Shown here one piece after another: positions 15,125 to 23,198 of a DNA stretch of 64,000 nt; within the stretch, counting starts at the first letter, position 1, and the number at the start of each line of letters is the position of its first letter. Source of the stretch: a virus; IMG/VR virus record IMGVR_UViG_3300030104_004642, positions 1 through 64,000 of that record. One strand, 5' to 3'. The position numbers and the translations under genes were made by a program. The notes under the pieces are model-generated. The model saw nothing but the letters and a program-made list of their open reading frames with translations, made no database searches and was not told the origin of the DNA.

Positions 15125-15197
15125 TGCTTCCTGAGAGGATTGAACTCTCCTTAGGCAAATTATGAGTTTGCTGCATTCACCAGATTGCTAAGGAAGC
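15125..15197 (-). tRNA. tRNA with CAT anticodon (elongator Met, or Ile if lysidine-modified)
   Basis: 73 nt cloverleaf: acceptor GCTTCCT/AGGAAGC, D-stem GCA/TGC, anticodon stem GCAAA/TTTGC around CTCATAA, T-arm GAGAG-TTCAATC-CTCTC, discriminator A. No encoded CCA. The G1-C72 pair excludes an initiator. Met and Ile(CAT) cannot be separated by eye. Confidence 0.88.
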
Positions 15198-15200
15198 AAG

Positions 15201-15272
15201 TAGGACTGCTGGGAATTGAACCCAGTTTGCACCGTTATAAGCAGTGAGCATTAACCAATATGCGACAGTCCC
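15201..15272 (-). tRNA. tRNA-Ile (TAT anticodon, reads AUA)
   Basis: 72 nt cloverleaf: acceptor GGGACTG/CAGTCCT (G1-U72), perfect D-stem GCAT/ATGC, anticodon stem CACTG/CGGTG around CTTATAA, T-arm CTGGG-TTCAATT-CCCAG, discriminator A. It serves the AUA codon, which AT-rich phage genes tend to use more than Synechococcus genes. Three bases separate it from the CAT tRNA. Confidence 0.87.
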
Positions 15273-15446
15273 TCAGGATGCCTCGTTGTTCTGTTCCAGA
15301 TATAACTTCATTATATCATCATCTGCTGGCATCATCACTGCCCTTTCACCACTCTCGTTTTCCACACCTATTGTCTCTCCCTTCTCAACCCTTTCAAGGA
15401 GTTGTTCCCAATTCTTCTGCCAATGTTCCACAGAATAAAATTCCAT
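15273..15446 (-). CDS. Small Phd/YefM-antitoxin-like protein
   Basis: 57 residues. The segment WEQLLERVEKGETIGVENESGERAV follows the Phd/YefM pattern: a helix, a 'GE' turn, a beta strand, then a 'G-x-x-A-V' strand and a following Pro. Phd-type proteins bind DNA and neutralise a toxin. No toxin gene is next to it; the stop abuts the tRNA-Ile gene. It could neutralise a host toxin or be a simple transcription factor. The call rests on a short pattern. Confidence 0.5.
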   Translation of the reverse strand: MEFYSVEHWQKNWEQLLERVEKGETIGVENESGERAVMMPADDDIMKLYLEQNNEAS

Positions 15447-15465
15447 TGCTATGAATATATATGGT

Positions 15466-16155
15466 TTAAATAAATGTTTGTAATTTGTGTAAAATTACTT
15501 TATATGCCTCCACTATATCACCCTCATCCAATCTGAACAAGTCCTTATCATACCTCTCCATATCACTCTTTCCCCACAATCTCATTGAGTCAGGTGATAT
15601 CTCATCAGCAAGTAATAGTTCACCATGAGCATCAATACCAAACTCAATCTTGAAGTCAATAACATCAAACCCAATTATGTTGAACATGTTAATGAGATAA
15701 TCATTAATCAACATTGCTTGCTCAACAATTGGAGCAGAGTCATATCCCATCAATTTAACCCTATCCCTTGTGAGTAAAGGGTCATGCTTGCTATCATCCT
15801 TTAAAAAGAATTCTACAATGGCAGGTAGGATTGGTTGACCCTCCTTAAGTGTGGTGGTCTTCACAATAGATCCTGCTGCCCTGTTTCTAACAATTACTTC
15901 CAGTGGAATGATATCCACCTTCTTACACAACATCCTGTTAGGACCAACCTGTGTGATGTAATGATTTCTAACACCAAGATCTGCTAACTTTTCAAAGATA
16001 ATGGATGAGATCTGACAACAAAGTGAACCCTTACCAGCAGGATAATCCTCCTTCTCACCATTTCCAGCAGTAACTTTATCATGATAATGAATCAATACTT
16101 CTTCAGCATTATCAGTATTGAATACTGTTTTTACCTTACCCTCAACAACAAGCAT
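15466..16155 (-). CDS. purC: SAICAR synthetase (PurC)
   Basis: 229 residues, the normal bacterial length. Signatures: GKVKTVFNT near the start, PLEVIVRNRAAGSI near residue 85, DFKIEFGI near 170 and LLADEISPDSMRLW near 182. It ligates aspartate to CAIR in step 8 of IMP synthesis. Several cyanophages carry pur genes to boost purine supply; purS is also in this window at 40972. Its start overlaps the preceding stop (TGATG). Confidence 0.97.
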   Translation of the reverse strand: MLVVEGKVKTVFNTDNAEEVLIHYHDKVTAGNGEKEDYPAGKGSLCCQISSIIFEKLADLGVRNHYITQVGPNRMLCKKVDIIPLEVIVRNRAAGSIVKTTTLKEGQPILPAIVEFFLKDDSKHDPLLTRDRVKLMGYDSAPIVEQAMLINDYLINMFNIIGFDVIDFKIEFGIDAHGELLLADEISPDSMRLWGKSDMERYDKDLFRLDEGDIVEAYKVILHKLQTFI

Positions 16156-16403
16156 CAGCGCACCTCAAAGTCTAGTCTTTTAACTTTTCTTTTTCTCCTC
16201 TCTTCCTGGTAGAGTAGTTCTTCCCTTGAGAAGTGACTATCAATCTTTTCTTCAACCTTATTGGTAACCATTACAACCTTATCTAGGTCAATGGCGCCAA
16301 CCTTATTGTCCGCCAATCTCATTTGATTAGCACAACCACAGAACTGAACCTTACTAGTGCTGGTCAGTTCTCTATTACATTCCTTGCATCTAACTGTAAT
16401 CAT
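16155..16403 (-). CDS. Zinc-ribbon protein, unknown
   Basis: 82 residues. An N-terminal zinc-binding set, RCKECNRELT with C-G-C further on (VQFCGCANQM), is followed by a basic helical tail. I start at MITVRC because the longer frame would read through the tRNA-Val gene. It overlaps the purC start. A nucleic-acid-binding or regulator role is plausible. Confidence 0.7.
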   Translation of the reverse strand: MITVRCKECNRELTSTSKVQFCGCANQMRLADNKVGAIDLDKVVMVTNKVEEKIDSHFSREELLYQEERRKRKVKRLDFEVR

Positions 16404-16419
16404 TGTTCTGAAAAATAGA

Positions 16420-16491
16420 TGGGAGATACTGGATTTGAACCAGTGACACCCTGCGTGTAAAGCAGACATTCTACCACTGAACTAATCTCCC
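16420..16491 (-). tRNA. tRNA-Val (TAC anticodon)
   Basis: 72 nt cloverleaf: acceptor GGGAGAT/GTATCTCCC region, anticodon stem TCTGC/GCAGG around TTTACAC, T-arm CTGG-TTCAAAT-CCAG, discriminator A. No encoded CCA. The upstream gene stops inside its first ten bases, so processing must cut the shared transcript. Confidence 0.92.
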
Positions 16492-16673
16492 TTTTCTTTA
16501 TATAAGTGGGGATATTCCTGTTTCAACCAACAGGGTTTACACATGGAACCAACCCAAAGGTATAGTTCCTCATTCCAATATCCAAGTGTAGGACACTTAT
16601 TGGCAGGGGTCATCTGACCACATGCACAACACTCTGTCTCCCACATTTTCCATACTCTATCCTTGTCCAGCAT
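16482..16673 (-). CDS. Four-cysteine zinc-finger protein, unknown
   Basis: 63 residues. Two Cys pairs (ECCACGQM near residue 14 and MCKPCW near 44) form a probable zinc ribbon, with Trp-rich surroundings. The stop codon lies in the acceptor stem of tRNA-Val. It overlaps the preceding gene by 17 bases. No family name can be given. Confidence 0.7.
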   Translation of the reverse strand: MLDKDRVWKMWETECCACGQMTPANKCPTLGYWNEELYLWVGSMCKPCWLKQEYPHLYKEKGD

Positions 16674-16899
16674 TCTTCTCTTCCTTCTTAGTTTTGAAGT
16701 AGAGTTTATAATATCTCTTCTTCATCTCTGCAAGCACTTCCATGTCCTCACCAAATCCCATAAATTTAAGATGTTGATAAGTGCCTTCCATCTCACTGAT
16801 TAGACAGCAAATATTTATAGCACTTTGAGGTCTACCTCCAAAGTCATAGTAAGACATTGGTGGTGGATTGCCTGTTGATGATACAAGAGATTCACTCAT
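16657..16899 (-). CDS. Hypothetical protein
   Basis: 80 residues. SYYDFGGRPQSAINICCLISEME lies in the N-terminal half and the C-terminus is a Lys-rich helix. Met15 (MSYYD) is an alternative start. It is the first gene after the structured noncoding stretch. Unknown function. Confidence 0.65.
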   Translation of the reverse strand: MSESLVSSTGNPPPMSYYDFGGRPQSAINICCLISEMEGTYQHLKFMGFGEDMEVLAEMKKRYYKLYFKTKKEEKNAGQG

Positions 16900-16904
16900 A
16901 TGTA

Positions 16905-17168
16905 TGTAGAATAGGTAACCAAGAGGTGTTTAGTTAAGGATTTCCCCAATCTATTCCTCTTGGTTGGTTTGGGTGGGTAGAGGGATTTACTTTTCACCCT
17001 CAACAAGATGGTCTCACTAGTAAGATAGTGATCTTGTTCTTTTCAGTCCTCTTGGTTAGAGTTCTGTGTCACCACAGCGGGCACCACCCCTGACTTACTT
17101 CACCATTACAGAGTGCATGACCACATCTGTTTTTCTGGCATACCCTAAGGAGAATGATCAGTTCTCCA
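16905..17168 (-). ncRNA. Structured noncoding stretch, candidate RNA
   Basis: About 260 bases with no convincing reading frame but several strong stem-loops on the minus strand: GGAGAA/TTCTCC (17149-17167), CTGTG-GTGA-CACAG with a GNRA loop (17064-17077), and a 13-bp two-part stem AACAAGAT+CACTA (17002-17038). A 10-mer, AACCAAGAGG, occurs twice (17048-17057, 16956-16965) and once inverted (16917-16926), so two alternative pairings are possible. It lies between tRNA-Arg and a coding gene on a transcript expected from the promoter at 17316. It is not a tRNA, and I do not recognise tmRNA or RNase P. Confidence 0.5.
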
Positions 17169-17169
17169 A

Positions 17170-17241
17170 CAGGTCCACTAGGAATCGAACCTAGAATAAC
17201 TGCTTAGAAGGCAGTAGTTATATCCGTTTAACTATGGACCC
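17170..17241 (-). tRNA. tRNA-Arg (TCT anticodon, reads AGA)
   Basis: 72 nt cloverleaf: acceptor GGGTCCA/TGGACCT, perfect D-stem GTTA/TAAC, anticodon stem ACTGC/GCAGT around CTTCTAA, T-arm CTAGG-TTCGATT-CCTAG, discriminator G. AGA-reading tRNAs are common in cyanophages. About 75 bases downstream of the promoter -10. Confidence 0.92.
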
Positions 17242-17315
17242 AGATGATGGTTCCTATCGCCGCTAACCCTGAACCACCAAGGGGGTCACCGCAGTGGTCT
17301 CTCAACCACCCTTTA

Positions 17316-17344
17316 ACTATAATACATTGACCAGTCCCTGTCAA
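17316..17344 (-). promoter_or_regulatory. Strong early/host-type promoter (tRNA-Arg/ncRNA unit)
   Basis: A perfect TTGACA at 17339-17344, a 17-bp spacer and TATAGT at 17316-17321 on the minus strand. The -35 overlaps the stop of the gene at 17341. The first products are tRNA-Arg and the structured RNA region. Confidence 0.88.
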
Positions 17345-17589
17345 GGGGTGTCAATCTGAGAACTGGTCAGGTAGTATGCCTCACAGTATTTTACAATACC
17401 TGCTGTATGCATGTTGCCCTGTGAGACCCAATCATTAGCACATTCATAGATTGCTCTTGTGCTGTATTTTGGTAGGGATCCTTCCATTTGTCCACCAAAC
17501 TTAGCAAGCAGAACCTTGAGTGCCTGTTCCCTCACCTTCATTTTTTGATCACTATATCTCCAATCATCCATGGAATTTTTCTGAATCAT
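17341..17589 (-). CDS. Hypothetical protein
   Basis: 82 residues, mostly helical, with YECANDWVSQGNMHTAGIVKYCEAYY in two parts of the C-terminal half. Start shares ATGA with the lysozyme-like gene; Met7 is an alternative. No family recognised; the coupling suggests a partner of the lysozyme. Confidence 0.68.
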   Translation of the reverse strand: MIQKNSMDDWRYSDQKMKVREQALKVLLAKFGGQMEGSLPKYSTRAIYECANDWVSQGNMHTAGIVKYCEAYYLTSSQIDTP

Positions 17590-18212
17590 GAGAGGATAAA
17601 TTTTGCTTTATACTCATGTGAATAAATCTCCCTGTTACCCTTGATACCCCATCCTAACCAGTAGTATGCAGGAGCCATATACTGAGAGATAGAGAATCCA
17701 TGTCCTTCAAACTCAGGGAGGTATTTCTGAAAGATTGGTTCATTAATCATGTATCTGGTTTGACACTTGAATTCACTAGGATCACAACCATACTTCTTAG
17801 CAAAGAGTCCAAGTCCTTTGTGTCTACCTATTGAGGTCCACTGAATAATCCCATAGCCACCACTATGGCAATCGAGGTAAGAAACTCTGCTCCCTCCCTC
17901 GCATATGTTGGAAATAAACTTGCTCTCCTGTTTAATATTGCCCATGATCGCAGCAAGGGCATTAGGATCACTAATCTTTGTTTTTTCTTGGAGTTGTTCC
18001 AGGACATGTTTTTCTTCTGGTGTGCAACTTGGACACTTCCAAGTTTCTACATAAGGTTCTACAACAACCTCTATTGGTTCTACAGACCTCTGCTCTTCTA
18101 AGGATTGAGGCAGACCTGCCAATAGTGTAAAAAGTTCAAGAATCATGGGGGAAATAATCTTTGCGGTAATAACGACCAAGGATGTTGCTATTATAAAAGG
18201 CAGGCGTCCCAT
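17586..18212 (-). CDS. Membrane-anchored phage-tail-type lysozyme
   Basis: 208 residues. An N-terminal hydrophobic anchor or signal (about 5-33) and an acidic linker with a CPSC pair precede the lysozyme domain (about 78-208). In that domain, AAIMGNIKQESKF (Glu96 as candidate acid) and GGYGIIQWTSIGR match the tail-lysozyme (Phage_lysozyme2) family. It should cut peptidoglycan, either for host lysis (signal-anchor endolysin) or on virion entry. The anchor argues for lysis. Confidence 0.78.
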   Translation of the reverse strand: MGRLPFIIATSLVVITAKIISPMILELFTLLAGLPQSLEEQRSVEPIEVVVEPYVETWKCPSCTPEEKHVLEQLQEKTKISDPNALAAIMGNIKQESKFISNICEGGSRVSYLDCHSGGYGIIQWTSIGRHKGLGLFAKKYGCDPSEFKCQTRYMINEPIFQKYLPEFEGHGFSISQYMAPAYYWLGWGIKGNREIYSHEYKAKFILS

Positions 18213-18600
18213 CTGTCAAGCTCTCAACTAAGACATTATTTAGGAACAGCTGCCTGGTTTCCTCATAGTTGACCTTGCCAGGGGTCAGATGTAGGGAGAG
18301 GATAGTTCTGCTAAAGGAACTACGTCCAAACTTTTCAACATCTTGCTTAAGCTCTGGACAACTTCCATAGTAGAGGCGCCAGTTACTTTCAGACGTAACT
18401 CTTGTCCTTCGTTTATTTTTAGCAGTATTTCTAGGCTTTCGTTTTTGCCAAAAATACTTTCTCCCAATGTACTGTCGTTGGTTCTGGAGATTGGTAATGT
18501 TATAAACAAACCCATAGTGGTCCCCAACATCGCTCCCACCAAAGCAGGTGCCCATATAGATCCAGGGATTTTCATACTCAGACTCCTTACTCTCTTCCAC
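18136..18600 (-). CDS. GIY-YIG-like endonuclease (Seg/homing type), tentative
   Basis: 154 residues with a GTG start. The segment YGFVYNITNLQNQRQYIGRK near residue 29 has the GIY...YIG two-strand pattern. A later WRLYYGSCPELKQDVEKFG and NYEETRQLF fit the following helices and Glu. Such nucleases act as homing endonucleases (T4 Seg family) or in repair. It overlaps the lysozyme gene by 77 bases, unusually much, as might follow an insertion. Adjacent to nrdB, a common homing target in T4-like phages. Confidence 0.65.
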   Translation of the reverse strand: MEESKESEYENPWIYMGTCFGGSDVGDHYGFVYNITNLQNQRQYIGRKYFWQKRKPRNTAKNKRRTRVTSESNWRLYYGSCPELKQDVEKFGRSSFSRTILSLHLTPGKVNYEETRQLFLNNVLVESLTDGTPAFYNSNILGRYYRKDYFPHDS

Positions 18601-18775
18601 ATAATTTTTTCATTTCAGTTTTATATATATCATTCTCATGGAAATGATAATCATCAATCTTTTTTGCTTTTACTTTTTGATTAAATCCATTGAAGGGAGT
18701 AAGAGGTTCAATCTCCTCCATCTCCCACCAAATCTGCTCAAAGCTTGAATCCTGAGAAGGTGTCTTTCTTGACAT
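18587..18775 (-). CDS. Small acidic protein overlapping nrdB
   Basis: 62 residues (SSFEQIWWEMEEIEPLTPF near the start). It starts inside the last 38 bases of nrdB and overlaps the GIY-YIG-like gene by 14. No family recognised. The composition looks coding (Trp, varied residues), so I keep it. Confidence 0.6.
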   Translation of the reverse strand: MSRKTPSQDSSFEQIWWEMEEIEPLTPFNGFNQKVKAKKIDDYHFHENDIYKTEMKKLCGRE

Positions 18776-19907
18776 CCTGCTTGATTCCTCCAACAACATA
18801 ACTCTCTACCTCTGTCTCTTGTGGTGCTACCTGAAGACCCTTGGAGGAGATCCAGTGTTGGGTCCATGGTAATGGATTAGCATTAGCTGCTACATCATAC
18901 ATGGGTTTCATACCAAGTGCCTTAAGTCTGCGGTTAGCAGTCCACTCAACATACTTCTTAAGGAGTGCATCATTGAGACCAATCATACTACCATCCCTGA
19001 ACAGGTAGTCTGCCCATGCCCTCTCCTCATTGACTGCCCTATCAAACATGGCATAAACATTCTCTACCTCTTCCTGAGCAATCTCCTTCATCATAGGATC
19101 ATCACCCTCTCTCCACTTCTTCAAAATGTTTTGGGTGATGGCAAGGTGTTGGTTCTCGTCTCTTGCAATAAGGGAGATAATCTTTGCTGATCCCTCCATA
19201 AGCTTAAGTTCACCAAAGGCAAAACTACAAGCAAAAGAAACATAAAACCTAATACCTTCCAGTATGTTGACATTAGCAACTGCCCTGTAAAGTTTTCTCT
19301 TGACCTCTTTGAGTTCAATCTGACCCATGATGTGTCCTTCATTATTCATCTCCCACATGGTACTAGTACCATATTCTTGGGCAGCATTAATGAACTCATC
19401 ATAGGCACCAGTCACACTAGCAGCACGCTCAAGGATGCGTTCATCATAAAGGATCTTATCAAAGACCTCTGCTGGATCAGGATAAACATTCTTGATGATA
19501 TATGTGTATGACCTGCTATGGATCATTTCCATAAATCCCCAAACTTCCATGCAAGATTCAAGCTCAGGTAGTGAACAGTATGGAATGAAAGCCATACCAG
19601 GACCACGACCTTGTACGGAGTCCAGGAGGATCTGGTACTTAAGGTTGCTGGTATAAATGTGTTTTTGTTCTGGTCTGAGCGTTTGGTAGTCTCCACGATC
19701 TTTCTGCAGTGAAACTTCTTCAGGTCTCCAAAAGTATCCCAACTGTTGAGTTGTTAGTTTCTCAAAGATGGGATACTTATAGGAGTCATATCTTTGGACA
19801 CCAAGTGGCTGTCCAAAGAACATTGGTTGCTTTTTGTAGTCATGGGGAGTGCTGTTAAAGACAGTCATTCCCTTGACTTTCCTATCCTCTTTAGTTGTAC
19901 TGTTCAT
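18738..19907 (-). CDS. nrdB: Ribonucleotide reductase class Ia, beta subunit
   Basis: 389 residues. Diiron ligands and radical-site residues lie in CMEVWGFMEMIHSRSYTYI (Glu/His) and ARDENQHLAITQ (Glu/His). It makes the tyrosyl radical used by NrdA to reduce ribonucleoside diphosphates. The start at 19907 follows the nrdA stop by seven bases with AAGG upstream; the longer frame would lie inside nrdA. Full length. Confidence 0.95.
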   Translation of the reverse strand: MNSTTKEDRKVKGMTVFNSTPHDYKKQPMFFGQPLGVQRYDSYKYPIFEKLTTQQLGYFWRPEEVSLQKDRGDYQTLRPEQKHIYTSNLKYQILLDSVQGRGPGMAFIPYCSLPELESCMEVWGFMEMIHSRSYTYIIKNVYPDPAEVFDKILYDERILERAASVTGAYDEFINAAQEYGTSTMWEMNNEGHIMGQIELKEVKRKLYRAVANVNILEGIRFYVSFACSFAFGELKLMEGSAKIISLIARDENQHLAITQNILKKWREGDDPMMKEIAQEEVENVYAMFDRAVNEERAWADYLFRDGSMIGLNDALLKKYVEWTANRRLKALGMKPMYDVAANANPLPWTQHWISSKGLQVAPQETEVESYVVGGIKQDVKKDTFSGFKL

Positions 19908-19914
19908 GCTTACC

Positions 19915-22215
19915 TTAAACTGCACAGGATTCACACTCCCCCTCCTCTACTTGTTCTAATTCGTTTAGTAGACTATTTAGATTTGCTGAATTGTCCTCCT
20001 CAACCTCATCACTCTTCATGTCATGAGTATTCTGATAGTAGGAGGTCTTCCAACCATACTTGTAAGTGGTCAGCAGATCATTTGCCATCTGGGATACGGG
20101 CACTTCATTGTCTGGGTAGTCCTCTGGATTATAGGACCAATTACCTGAGATTGCTTGGTCAAAAAACTTTTGCATCACAGAAACGATATTGATGTAACCC
20201 TCATTACCACCCATTTCCCACAGCAGGGTGTAGCTATTTTTCAGGGTTGTATAAGATGGTACAATCTGTTTAAGAGGCCCCTTCTTGGACTTCTTGATTG
20301 ACAGGAAGTCTCTGGGTGGTTCAATTCCATTGGTGGCGTTTGAGACAACACTGCTGCTCTCTGATGGCATTTGTGCTGAGAGCGTTGAGTGTCTAAGACC
20401 ATACTCTGAGATAGAATTACGTAAGCCATCCCAATCATGTTGCAACTCCTGAGATGAAATCTCATCCACATCCTTCTTGTATGTATCAATTGGTAGGATA
20501 CCATCAGAATATTTTGTTCTACCAAAGTATTCACAATGTCCCTTCTCCTGTGCCAGTTGGTTTGAGGATTTCAACAGATAATACTGGAAGGATTCAGACA
20601 ATCCATGAACAGCATCCCATGCCTCCTGTGAACCATAAGAATATCCAAGTTTAGCAAGGTAGTGTGCCAGTCCAATAAATCCAATTCCAAGGGATCTACG
20701 TGCCTTTGTAGCAACCTCAGCAGCAGTAACAGGATATTCCTGGTAGTCAATCAGTTCTTCTAGTCCTCTCACTGCCAGATCACAAAGATCCTCAAGTTCA
20801 TCATCATTTCTCACCTTACCAACATTGATGGCAGATAAGATGCAAAGGGCAATCTCACCTGTATGATCATCAATATGCTGTAAGGGGTAGGTAGGAAGTG
20901 TGATTTCCTGACACAGATTACTCATCTCAACCTTGTCCTTGAAGGATGAGTGTGAGTTACAGTGATCAATGTTCATCAGATAGAGACGACCTGTCTCTGC
21001 CCTTTCCTTCAGTAGATTAAGAAAGAGTTCCTGAGCTCCCACAGTTTTTCTTGGTACAGATTCATCTGCCTCATAGCGTGTATAAAGCTCATCGAACCTA
21101 TCAGTACCAAAAGCATCAAAAAGCCCAGGCACATCATGAGGACTGAATAGGGATATCTCTCCGTTTTGGATGAATCTTTCGTAAAATAGTTTTGAAAGTT
21201 GAATTGAGTAGTCAAGTTTTCTTACCCTGTTATCTTCTGTTCCCTTATTATTCTTCAGAACAATAATATCTTCTATCTCCTGATGCCAGATGGGGAAGTG
21301 TACTGTTGCTGATCCACCTCTGATTCCGTTTTGCGTGCAGCATCGTACAGTAGATTCAAATTTTTTAAGGAAAGGAACAACACCAGTGTGTTGAACTTCT
21401 CCACCTCTGATTTTACTGTTGATGCCACGGATTCTCCCTGCGTTGATACCAATTCCAGCCCTCTGTGCAACATAACGACCAATGGCCATATCAGAACTAA
21501 AAATGCTATCCAGGGTGTCATCAACATCAACGAGAACACAACTCGCAAATTGACGCAAGGGCGTTCTAACTCCCGCCATGATTGGGGTTGGAATGTTGAG
21601 TTTGTGTTTACTGATTGCGTCATAGTACCTCTTAACGTATGACATTCTGGTTGCTTTGGGATAGTCCCTGAAAATAGTCAGGGCAATCATCATATACATG
21701 AACTGGGGTGTCTCAAATACCTCGCTAGAACTTCTATCCTGCACTAGGTATTTATCCACAACCTGCCTAAGACCAGCGTATGTGAACAGGAAATCCCTAT
21801 CATGATCAATGAATATATCTGCTTTTTCAATCTCTTCTTTGGAATACTTTACAAAGATATCCTTGTCATACAGATCATCATATGCTTTCTCTGTAATATG
21901 ATCAATCAATGAGGGTAGTGTTCTCATTCTGCCATACATCTGCTTCCTTATAGCAAACAGGAGGAGTCTGGCAGCAACAAATTGATAGTTAGGATGTTCC
22001 AGATCAATCAGGTCAGAAGCACTCTTGATCAGGATTTCCTGAATTTCATTTGTGGTAATACCATCATAAAATTGGATACCAGAAGTCATCTCCACTTGAC
22101 TGGCAGAGACCCCTGAAAGACCCTTGGTTGCCTCTTCAACCATCAAATGCATCTTATCTAGGTCAAGAGGTTCAACTCTACCATCTCTTTTTTTAACCTT
22201 AGTGCCATTACTCAT
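19915..22215 (-). CDS. nrdA: Ribonucleotide reductase class Ia, alpha subunit
   Basis: 766 residues. An N-terminal ATP-cone-like region (KVKKRDGRVEPLDLDKMHLM) precedes the ten-stranded barrel: SCVLVDVDDTLDSI, the active-site cysteine region NLCQEITLPT, and HSTLSAQMPSESSSVVSNATNG near residue 610. The C-terminal CESC thiol pair is re-reduced by thioredoxin/glutaredoxin. It supplies deoxynucleotides for phage DNA. It overlaps the primase gene by four bases and is followed by nrdB. Confidence 0.97.
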   Translation of the reverse strand: MSNGTKVKKRDGRVEPLDLDKMHLMVEEATKGLSGVSASQVEMTSGIQFYDGITTNEIQEILIKSASDLIDLEHPNYQFVAARLLLFAIRKQMYGRMRTLPSLIDHITEKAYDDLYDKDIFVKYSKEEIEKADIFIDHDRDFLFTYAGLRQVVDKYLVQDRSSSEVFETPQFMYMMIALTIFRDYPKATRMSYVKRYYDAISKHKLNIPTPIMAGVRTPLRQFASCVLVDVDDTLDSIFSSDMAIGRYVAQRAGIGINAGRIRGINSKIRGGEVQHTGVVPFLKKFESTVRCCTQNGIRGGSATVHFPIWHQEIEDIIVLKNNKGTEDNRVRKLDYSIQLSKLFYERFIQNGEISLFSPHDVPGLFDAFGTDRFDELYTRYEADESVPRKTVGAQELFLNLLKERAETGRLYLMNIDHCNSHSSFKDKVEMSNLCQEITLPTYPLQHIDDHTGEIALCILSAINVGKVRNDDELEDLCDLAVRGLEELIDYQEYPVTAAEVATKARRSLGIGFIGLAHYLAKLGYSYGSQEAWDAVHGLSESFQYYLLKSSNQLAQEKGHCEYFGRTKYSDGILPIDTYKKDVDEISSQELQHDWDGLRNSISEYGLRHSTLSAQMPSESSSVVSNATNGIEPPRDFLSIKKSKKGPLKQIVPSYTTLKNSYTLLWEMGGNEGYINIVSVMQKFFDQAISGNWSYNPEDYPDNEVPVSQMANDLLTTYKYGWKTSYYQNTHDMKSDEVEEDNSANLNSLLNELEQVEEGECESCAV

Positions 22216-23198
22216 ATTTTTTTCCAGGTGTTGAATTTAAGTTTTGCTTGTAGACCTGTATATGTGTTTGATTCTACTACTTTCTGAACATTGTGTCCAG
22301 CAAGAACCATATCATTTAGGTCTTTTTCATGAATGTCAGAAGGCCAGATAACTACCTTCTCCCCTCTCTCAATGACGTCACTGATCCTTCTTGTAATCTC
22401 TCTACTACGGGGTTCGTTATCAAATACCCAACAGCAATCGTTGATACCCCAATCACGCTGAACAAGATCAGCTCCACACATAGCAATCGCATTAGAAAGG
22501 AACGTTGAGTCAAACGGTCCTTCAGTGATATAGACAGTAGATTCTGAGTCAGCATTGTCAAGTCCATAAATTTTGGGGGCATCATCATCTAACATGATGG
22601 TTAAGTATTTAATAGGGTTGGAAGATAGTGCTCTTCCCTGAACCCCTATAAGTTGTTCATCCCTGACAAGAGGGATAACAATTCTTGGTTCACCAAATCT
22701 GGTGTCATCAAATGAGTTGGGTTTAATTTTATTGGCAAATTCCTGGAAGTTTTCAGCATAATAAAACTTACCATCAAATATTGCTCTGCTGGTCAAGTAG
22801 TGTTTTGATTTCTCCACAGAAAATGCTGATGGAAGATCAATCATAGACTTCTTGAATACAGGTTTCTTAGATAATCTATTGAAGATATCTTCTGGTTCTT
22901 CTGTTTGGAAGTTCTTTCCAGCATGTCCTTCCTTGAACTTCTCAAAGACATAATGCTTATGACTCTGAGGGTCAATCTGCTTCAAGAAGTTGTTAAAGGA
23001 CATATTCACACCACAATTATGACACTTGTAGTTGGTGTTATTCTTTATCCTGTAAAGATAACCACGTGCCTTGTTCTTGTTCTTCTGTGAGTCACCACAT
23101 ATGGGACACCTTAGATTATAAAGATGTGGTTTTACCTTTTTAAACTTCTGGAATCTTGATGATATCAGATTGATATATTTGATATCAATGAAATCCAT
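22212..23198 (-). CDS. 61: DNA primase (T4 gp61-like)
   Basis: 328 residues. An N-terminal zinc finger (CPICGDS near 33 and CHNCGVN near 58) and a TOPRIM-like core (VYITEGPFDSTFL near 207, CCWVFDNEPRSRE near 238) follow the T4 primase plan. It makes RNA primers with the gp41 helicase. Overlaps nrdA by four bases. Confidence 0.88.
   Translation of the reverse strand: MDFIDIKYINLISSRFQKFKKVKPHLYNLRCPICGDSQKNKNKARGYLYRIKNNTNYKCHNCGVNMSFNNFLKQIDPQSHKHYVFEKFKEGHAGKNFQTEEPEDIFNRLSKKPVFKKSMIDLPSAFSVEKSKHYLTSRAIFDGKFYYAENFQEFANKIKPNSFDDTRFGEPRIVIPLVRDEQLIGVQGRALSSNPIKYLTIMLDDDAPKIYGLDNADSESTVYITEGPFDSTFLSNAIAMCGADLVQRDWGINDCCWVFDNEPRSREITRRISDVIERGEKVVIWPSDIHEKDLNDMVLAGHNVQKVVESNTYTGLQAKLKFNTWKKI

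Noticed and set aside
16905-17168. tmRNA or RNase P RNA
   Set aside because: No tRNA-like end with tag frame and no recognisable RNase P core; kept only as an unnamed structured region.
17245-17315. A fifth tRNA upstream of tRNA-Arg
   Set aside because: GC-rich inverted stretches are present but no cloverleaf with T-arm and acceptor pairing can be drawn.
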